Shown in pieces: positions 57,144-64,000 of a stretch of 64,000 bases of DNA (positions are counted from its first letter, which is position 1; the number at the start of each line of letters is the position of its first letter). The translations under genes were made by a program, and so were the position numbers. Origin of the DNA: Phlyctochytrium arcticum (lineage: Eukaryota > Chytridiomycota > Chytridiomycetes > Chytridiales > Chytridiaceae); assembly GCA_025602905.1 (NCBI GenBank), contig JAHLKI010000030.1:1-64000 (forward strand). Direction: 5' to 3'. A model generated the notes under the pieces. That model saw only the letters and a program-made list of their open reading frames with translations. It made no database searches and was not told the origin of the DNA.

Positions 57144-58660
57144 TGCGGCGCGGGCTCTATGCTTCTAGCCTTGGCCCAACGTCTCTTGTACGTGAACCGT
57201 CTATACCGAGACCAGCACTCTGCTCTATTCTTGTCTGAGCCCGTCGAAACTCCAACACTGGTGGTGCGATGCGCAGCAAGCGTCTGGTCGGCAAGTCAGT
57301 CCTTTTGTTTATCTTGTCCAAAGCCTGCACTGATCCTTACCTTTTACTAGATCCAAAGCTCTTGCCGTCGTTCTAGCGGTGCCGTTGGTTCTGCCCGAGG
57401 AGTCGCCGCAACAAAACGGTGGTCGGTGGCGGAATGTGTCCTGACGGTCCTTTTGGCCAAGTGTATCGGCGGGCGATCTTGACAAGTAGCAGGTAGAGTC
57501 GTAGCAGGCTGCAGGTACAGTATAGGTGGATAGGTTCACGACGACGAAAGAAAGAAGAAAGAAAATCGGCAATGCCCACTCAGCCCTGGCGCTGCTGCTA
57601 GTAGCCTCCGTTTCGACGCGACTTTGGGGATGCGTTTGGACGACCTCCGCGGCCGATCCGCCTGCATGGCTGTGCCGCGCCAACCCAGCTTCACAGCCAT
57701 CCACGTGACCGCACGGCACAGCCATCGTCTTGCGCAGCCGCCGGCGTGCCGCATTTCTCAAACACAAAAACTTGCGCTGCGCTTGCGGGGTCAAAGTCTT
57801 TTCCTCGCGCCTTTTTTCCGTCGTCCCTGAAGATGGGAAAAGAAAGTTTTAGGCTTTTAATGGCGGTACGCCTCGTTTCTCCCCCAAGCATTGCACTTTC
57901 TGTTTGTCTCAGTACACGAATGTCTATCATAACTTGTCAAAGTCGTATGGGGATGTATCATACCCTCCCGGATGGCAGACTGAATATCGATCAAGTCAAT
58001 AACCGGATGGCCCCGGCGGGTTGTGCAGCAGTGTGACAAGTCCACAACTTCTGATTGATGACAAAGTGGAATGTTCAAAAGAACTATTTCTTCCATCAAG
58101 TTTCACATCTGGCTGTTTCAAGCATGACCAGTCTGCGCTTTCATAAATGGGATTTTAGTCCAGCAGCTTTGGCTCCAGCTTAACCGCGCACACTACATAT
58201 TGACCTGCGCATTAAAGTGGTAGAGACACATTAATCTCCCTATCAATGGCTCAAGGATATCCGGGACATCCGAATGTTTGGGAATGGATGGGATGGCCCC
58301 CGATGGGTGGCAACTGGATGGGATCCAGGGATCCATAGTACAAGCTCACAGACTCTCGGTTCTGAGTCTCTGACATGTCAAAAACCCGGTCGGGGTTACG
58401 TGGCGCAGCCGCTTATGGAAGTTGCCGCAGCGATGACTTTCGAAACTCAATTTGCCCGGTCGAAGCGTCGCGCGAAGGCATCGTGAAGAGTGATTTTACA
58501 GGAATAGAACCAGCCAAGACGGAGCAGGAACTTTGACCACAACCTGTTTGCCAGTGTAAAGGATCCACGCACAAAAAGGGAACTGTCAATTGGGGTCATT
58601 CAAGGTTGAAAAGCATTCAAGAGGTCGCTTTGAAGAACCCAGCCAGAGTGAGAGGGCCTT
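57144..58660. promoter_or_regulatory. 1.5 kb divergent promoter region (chitin synthase / recyclin)
   Basis: Two long genes diverge from this stretch. ORFs at 57309-57794 and nearby are motif-free and overlap on both strands. A possible mini-exon pair at about 57270-57420 (ATG, GTCAGT donor, TACTAG acceptor) would encode only 39 residues and is more likely a leader with an upstream ORF. I can name no specific binding site. Confidence 0.4.
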
Positions 58661-61600
58661 ATGTTGCGACGTTCAAAAGACCCGCCCAAAGGGCCAGCAC
58701 TTCCACCCAAGACGATTGCCTCGTTACCTCCAGATCTCATTATCCGCTCCTTCTCCTTCCTCCCCGTCCCCGACCTCGCCACTCTCGCCCGCGTATCCCG
58801 CCGCTTCAAAATCCTGGTCTACAATGATGATGTGTACGAAGCCAAGTTGCGCTTTCTAGACATTGCTGTGCCCGAGGATGAAAAGGAGGAAGGGGGGACT
58901 GCCAAGCGCAGGGAAGAGGCGACATTGGTAGAGTTGCTGTCGACCCGATTAAAGATGTTGCCAGGGGGACATCTATTGCCGGGAAGTACAAAGTATCTGG
59001 AAACGGGAACGCTCTGGGGGTCTTTAGTGGAGAATGAGGGAAAAGACACGATTGCCGAAGAAAAGGAGGGCGAGGGGGAAAGAAAACTTTCAGTGAGTGA
59101 GCTGGAGGACGCAAAAGTGGCATCACCAGACTCGGCGGCTGTATCGGACGAATCTCCGGTTGGCGCATCAAGCCCCACCTCGCCTGCTCAATCACCCAGT
59201 AGTCAACCTCCACCACAACCCCTCCCCTCCATCACATCCGCCCTCCCACAAAAACCAACCATAACAGTCGGAGCCGGTGGACTCAAAGCAGCTCTCGGAA
59301 AGCAATCAACTACCGTCTCCGTTGGCTCATTCAAAGCATCTCAAATCTCTAACAATCACCAGCGGTACTCTCGCAACGGTTACTCGGCCCGCGATCTGTT
59401 CAAGCACACGTATACACAACTCGTGCCGTACTTTCTTGATTTCCGCATCCACCAGAAGGATTCCAAAGTCTTTCGCGACTACAAGGATCTTTCCGAGATA
59501 TCCATGATTCTGCGCCGACTGCGGCTATTCTCTGAAGGAAAATTTATCCTGAACGCTGACGATATCCAATTTTCACTAGAGACGACCATCGAATGGTTTG
59601 AGTCAATGGTCTTGGGTCAATTCGAGCGTGCGTACGATGCGCGAAATGTAGCCGAAATGCGTCGAAACGCGTTGGCGAGTTACCATCTCAATGGAGGAGC
59701 AGCCGCCATCCAGCTTTTCGTCTCTAAAAACCCCGTGTTTTTCGATCCAACTTTCAACCCGTCACTGGTTGCCGAGAAGCTGCCGGCAGCGGGCAGCGCG
59801 GGCAGTGCCGTCGGCTACAATCTGGCGGACGATTTCGCCAAATTCAGTGACTATACCCTCAACAATTGCCGCGAGCAAGCTCGACTGATTGGCCAAGTTT
59901 TCCCCACCGAATGCGACGCACTGACTATTTTCGTCAACAAAGTCTTTGAAGACTCGGTCGCAGAGTATCTAGCTGCGGTCCTGGCAGCTGCACAAGACCA
60001 TGCTGGACTTGGCATCTACCTGCATACCCTGGCCTCGGCTATCCATTGCTGCATGCAATTTGCCGAATATATTTCGAGCAATGATGCCGGCGTGCCAGTT
60101 CAAACCGAGAAACTCAAAGACATGGTTTTGGTTATAGTCAACCCATTTACGGGGACGTATATGCGGCGAGAGATGGAGTATTTGCAAGGGCGATTCAAGC
60201 GCGAATTGGAAAAGTGGGGAAACAGGGTGAGTTGGGGCCCTGTTCACCACTCAATGACAAAACTAACAAGCTGATGTCCTTTGTGGACGTATAGAAAGGC
60301 GAAACAAAAAAGAAGACGGCAGCCGCAAACTTTATCGCCGACCAAGCGCACGCTCAAGCCCATAAACGCGCCGTCATGCAAACAATGAAGACCATCATGT
60401 TTGCCCCTGTCGCTTTGACCAAACTGATTACCTCCTCTTCCTCCTCGAAAAAACCCCACCGCCAAAGTCTCCTGAATAACGCTGAACCTGTCATGACATT
60501 ACCCGTCCAAGAAGATAATGTCACGTATCATTTGGACGATGATAGTTTAAATTCGCTGATTTCATTGGAAATGTGTCTACATCTGATGCATGCCAATAAG
60601 GAGGCGTTGGGAAGGGTGCTGGTCATCACTGCTGCGGTTGACAAGGGCAAAATGTAAGCTTTTTATTACCTACCGCTGACGTGTATCGAACTAACAAGTT
60701 TTGTCGGTTTATAAGACGACCGAATGTGGAGAAGGTGTTCTGCGCCTTATTGGATGTCATTGGCAAGAAACACCTCAAACCCTCGTTTACAACGTAGGTC
60801 CTAAATCTATCTGTACCTCTCCTTGCACTCACACTCCGCCTTGATAGCGCCATCGACCGGCTCTCCAATTCCAAACTCGTCGATCTAGCAGATTCGTCAA
60901 CCGTCAACCCCGACTCCCTCCAATTCTTTGAAATGGTCCACATTGCCGACCTCATCCAACAAATGCTCGAAGTGTACTATCTCGAAGACGTCAAGGCCTG
61001 GATTGACGAATTTGACTTTTTGTCGGACGTGGTGGTCGAGAAAAAGACGTTTGAGCGGTTATTGGATGATGCCGTGGCCAACGGCATGGACAAGAGTATC
61101 CAAGTTTTGGTCAATCAGGTTGAGTTTATCTTGGTCAGCGAGCAAGGATTGAGGGATTATAACCCGGAAGAGGATAATGTTGTGCTGGATTTGAAACCTA
61201 CCAAGGTAAGGCTGCTGTGTTATTGTTTCAAGTGAGTTTTAGGTGTCTAAAAATGGTGATTCCGGAATACAGGCATGTCTGAAAGTGGTTGAGTGTTTGA
61301 ATTCACATACCACGATTCTGTATGGTGTGGCAGAAAAGCACACTATGGAAGTCTTTTTCGGAGAAGTTGGGACGCGTATCTTCAAGTAAGCATTCCTTTA
61401 CCTTCTTCCCCCCAACATTGCCTCATCCTAATGATTTTCACTAGTGTCATCTGCAAAAACATGAAACGCCTCCAAATTTCCCAAACCGGGGCCATGCAAC
61501 TCATCTGCGACCTCAACCGGTACTACGAATGGGCCACAACCCTCCGCGTCAGCTCGGTCAAAAAGCTCTTTGAAGTCCTCAAGGAAATCGGCAACCTGTT

Positions 61601-61760
61601 TCTCGCTGACGGCGGCGAAGAGCTGCGAAATTTGGTGCATGATGTACCCCGCTACCAGGGCGCGCTGCGCGTGGAGGAAGTCTTGGAGTTGTTGGGCAGT
61701 CGGACGGATTACAAAAAGATTCAGAAATTCATAGAGAACAAGGAATGCATCATACAGTGA
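58661..61760 (+). CDS. rcy1: recyclin-1, F-box protein with exocyst Sec10-like domain
   Basis: Six exons, 58661-60226, 60295-60653, 60716-60793, 60848-61205, 61273-61385, 61445-61760, give 929 residues. An F-box lies at about residues 20-60 (SLPPDLIIRSFSFLPVPDLA then RVSRRFKILVYN). After a Ser/Pro/Glu-rich linker the rest is helical Sec10-like: GYSARDLFKHTYTQLVPYF, YTLNNCREQARLIGQVFP, FVNKVFEDSVAEYL and the C-terminal QLICDLNRYYEWATTLR. Rcy1 acts in recycling of plasma-membrane proteins through endosomes in yeast and binds Skp1. The start at 58661 is the first ATG of the long frame; the F-box begins close behind it, as usual. Confidence 0.92.
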
Positions 61761-62115
61761 AAACCGGTTTGGGCTACACATTACTTGTTCGAGCTGTGAG
61801 GATCTTGATATTTTCTTAATTTTTACTACTGTTTGCTTGGGTCCTTTTCCGCTCCAGGAGCGATAAGGCAGCAACCTTTTTTTTGGGGTATGATTGTTCT
61901 TTTCTATGATAATAATACACATCTGCATCTTTCATCCAATGGGGGACACTGTTTGTTGTTTCATCCACCCGCAGTTAAATAATGAGATTTTGCATGCGCT
62001 AACCTGAACCTATGAAGGGCTCTACTTTATGACTAGATTCGTATATCCTACTCAGGCAATCATCCAGAATGTGACAGGGCCGTAAGGTCGGGGAAGAGAC
62101 CTTTCACGAGCGAGA
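61761..62115. other. convergent 3' spacer
   Basis: About 350 bp between the stops of recyclin-1 (plus) and the GNAT gene (minus). It is T-rich near 61810-61890 and holds AATAATAC-like sequence near 61910, compatible with polyadenylation. No gene seen. Confidence 0.5.
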
Positions 62116-62731
62116 CTAGAGCTCACGCTCCAACCAGACCATGGATGGTTCAACGCCTTCTCGCAAACTTGGGGTTTCACTGTTGACTGGGAATGGGACA
62201 TCCTTTCCCTTATCTTCAAAGCCCATTCTCTTGTACCAAGCATGTATACTGCAATCAAGAATTAGTTTGATTCAAACATTTGAAGCAAAACCCGAAAACT
62301 TACTCGGTCCGAGCTTTGAGCACAATGATATAGCATCGGGTACACCCCCGGCTCCTGAGGATTTCCATTGCAGCCTCTACCAATTTACGGCCAACCCCTC
62401 CGCCCTGGACATCCGGCCGAACGGCAAACATGCCAAAGTATCCCATTCCCCCGTCCTCGACTTTCACATTGATACAACCGATGGGTTCGGGCTGTTCGGG
62501 GACATGGTAGGCGAGAAAGATGCCGGTTGCAGGATCGCGGGGTGGGGAGAGGAGAGGAAGGAGAATGTCGGGGGAGAGGCAGCGGGGGGCCGCAATAAGG
62601 TGGTTTTCGGTGGTCCATCCGGTGGTGGAGCGGTAGGCGGCATTTATGAGGGTTTGAAGGACGGGGACATCGGCTGCTGTTGCCGGTCTGATGTGGGGGT
62701 GCAGACTGGGTGGTAGGAGTGGAGCAGTCAT
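62116..62731 (-). CDS. GNAT-family N-acetyltransferase
   Basis: Two exons, 62731-62304 and 62248-62116, give 186 residues. The start MTAPLLPPSLHPHIRPATAA then DVPVLQTLINAAYR is the usual GNAT beta1-alpha1 opening. Motif A is YFGMFAVRPDVQGGGVGRKL, whose Q-G-G-G-V-G-R loop binds the pyrophosphate of acetyl-CoA; motif B appears as HAWYKRMGFEDKGKDV after the splice. The acceptor substrate cannot be read from the sequence. An open frame extends upstream of the chosen ATG to 62821, so a longer N terminus is possible, but family alignment supports the chosen one. Confidence 0.88.
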
Positions 62732-63611
62732 CTTTGGTCGGTCTTGGATTACAAGTGTAGATCCAATGGAATTTCGAAGCTTGGCCAACTTTTTTCCTGT
62801 AACACAGACTCCGCCCTTCAATCAGTTCAAAGCCGCTGGCCTCGGGAACTGTATACATCTCATGCTGCTGCATCTATGAAGAAAGCACATTTATTACTTG
62901 ATGCATAGGTGCATCAAGCTGTAAATATCGAGTGTAACAGATTTCTTTGGTAAATGAAAGTCCCTTTGGACGGTGAAAGGCATTTGATTTTTGGATTATG
63001 GTACAAAGATCATGGCCAAAACTCTCCTAAAACGATACATACACCAATCTATCACAATGCCCTGCCACAGGTCGTGAAAGAACTGTTCCGTACGCCAGCA
63101 TCCCTAAAAACGATGAAAGACCAAGGATTTCAAAATGTCTGTGTCCCAGCTGGCCGGCAAGTCATAGAGAATGGTGGTGGTGAGGCCGTAATAGTAGCGC
63201 CGATGGCCTCTGACTCGCCGGCTAGCATCTTGACCTAATGGATGTGTCCCCAAGACAGAAGCCTTCCTTCATCGCTGACCGAGAGCAAGTAACTTGAACC
63301 GCGGGTACAACCGATTCTCTGCCCTTTTCTCTCGTGAACTTCGGCTTACATGCCTAATCTGTCAGACAAGGCATGGTCTTCCAAATCTGACCCACATATC
63401 GCAATTGAAGTTTGCAAAGCCCCTCGGATCTCGTCCAAATGTGTTGGGAACGATTTCTCTTCCCGATCTCAAGTGTATGTTCAATTCTCACGGTAAATTT
63501 GACGGTATGCAATGACAACAGCCTGTGGCTCTCACATAGTACATCTCCGTGCTCGATCCGCCAAAACTTTTTCCTAACATGCTACCTCAAATTTGAGGAA
63601 ACACGTACCTA
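62732..63611. other. intergenic, no supported gene
   Basis: About 880 bp. The plus frame 62954-63238 (94 residues) has no motif or neighbouring exon. A second upstream frame on the minus strand near 62873 overlaps the GNAT 5' region and could be a leader ORF. Nothing else is supported. Confidence 0.4.
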
Positions 63612-64000
63612 TTATAGCCATCTTTGATCGTTCCTGGAGCCTTTAGTCTGAGATGAAGCGATACGCTTAACATAGCTCACAGGGTTGCAGACTTTGTAAA
63701 GATCTTGGCACACAGCCGAGACTTCAAGACGGCTGCGATTTAGATAGGGAAGTAATGCCTTTGACGATGAGGAAAGAAAGGTTTTTCTTCTCCTTCTCAA
63801 GATTTTGGCCTGCAACTCCTTGCACTTTCGGACCAAGTCTGGCGCTCTTGCTCTTGAATGCTTTGGAGACAAAAAATCTGGCGACGGGTGCTGACCATCT
63901 TGCACTAAACTTTCTCCAGCTTCATCGCCTATTCTACAAGCTTTTGAGCTGATGCCATGTACTTCCACACAGATTTCAGCAGCCCAACAAGTGCCGAAAG
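63612..64000 (-). CDS. possible C-terminal exon of an unknown protein (partial)
   Basis: A minus-strand frame open from the window end to a TAA at 63612 encodes about 129 residues. Its middle is basic and helical (DLVRKCKELQAKILRRRRKT), followed by ALLPYLNRSRLEVSAVCQDL. The composition is compatible with coding but no family is evident. It may be the last exon of a gene beyond the window, or chance. Confidence 0.25.
   Translation of the reverse strand, partial: FGTCWAAEICVEVHGISSKACRIGDEAGESLVQDGQHPSPDFLSPKHSRARAPDLVRKCKELQAKILRRRRKTFLSSSSKALLPYLNRSRLEVSAVCQDLYKVCNPVSYVKRIASSQTKGSRNDQRWL

Noticed and set aside
57270..57420. Possible spliced 39-residue peptide
   Set aside because: Donor and acceptor fit, but the product is tiny and lies in the divergent promoter. 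More likely an upstream ORF or chance.
57309..57794. 161-residue minus-strand ORF upstream of chitin synthase
   Set aside because: Low-information composition (Arg, Ala, Thr), overlapped by other ORFs on both strands in a GC-rich promoter. No domain.
62385..62873. Second minus-strand ORF overlapping the GNAT gene
   Set aside because: Out of frame with the clear acetyltransferase; its main part is Pro/His-rich shadow sequence.

Overview
The window is nuclear DNA of a fungus, most likely a zoosporic (chytrid-type) one. The fungal call rests on a class IV chitin synthase, a recyclin-1 (F-box/Sec10) gene, a Nud1/Cdc11-type scaffold and an Mrpl38-type ribosomal protein. The zoosporic call rests on a large SPAG17/PF6 gene (axonemal central pair) and is supported by a ZC2HC1-type zinc-finger gene, BTG/TOB and Yippee genes, and a Crinkler-like gene; this is inference. 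Genes are split by many GT-AG introns of about 50-70 nt, most acceptors TAG or CAG and some AAG. I rebuilt the exon chains by hand and checked reading phase at every junction.

Layout. 0-9 kb: partial gene (-), cwf18/CCDC12 splicing factor (-), RS-rich protein (+), 22-exon MSH2 (+), BTG/TOB (-). 9-16 kb: small protein with a likely PP1-docking motif (+), 2 kb without a convincing gene, mitochondrial P5C dehydrogenase (-), a tiny BRAWNIN/UQCC6-like gene (-), proteasome beta7 (+). 16-23 kb: 1,634-residue coiled-coil protein (+) and a Ser/Pro-rich protein (+). 23-26.3 kb: accessory pocket with a Crinkler-like gene, a truncated second Crinkler copy, and matching palindromes after both. 26.5-42 kb: Ser-rich protein (+), Yippee (-), rhomboid-like protein (-), mitochondrial uL14 (+), LRR scaffold of the Nud1/Cdc11 type (-), SPAG17 (+).

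42-47 kb is a gene-poor accessory island holding three copies, two of them broken, of a small two-exon family I cannot name. The best copy is frameshifted by a 64-bp tandem duplication. 47-62.7 kb returns to conserved genes: PKA-type kinase (+), four-finger ZC2HC1 protein (+), SRP72 (-, one apparent 1-nt frameshift), class IV chitin synthase (-), recyclin-1 (+), GNAT acetyltransferase (-). The last 1.3 kb holds only a weak partial ORF.

The conserved genes serve unrelated housekeeping tasks (mismatch repair, splicing, proline catabolism, proteasome, ER targeting, wall synthesis, recycling, cytokinesis or centrosome signalling, flagellum) and form no pathway cluster. The least described material is the 23-26 kb Crinkler/palindrome pocket, the 42-47 kb island and the BRAWNIN-like micro-gene.
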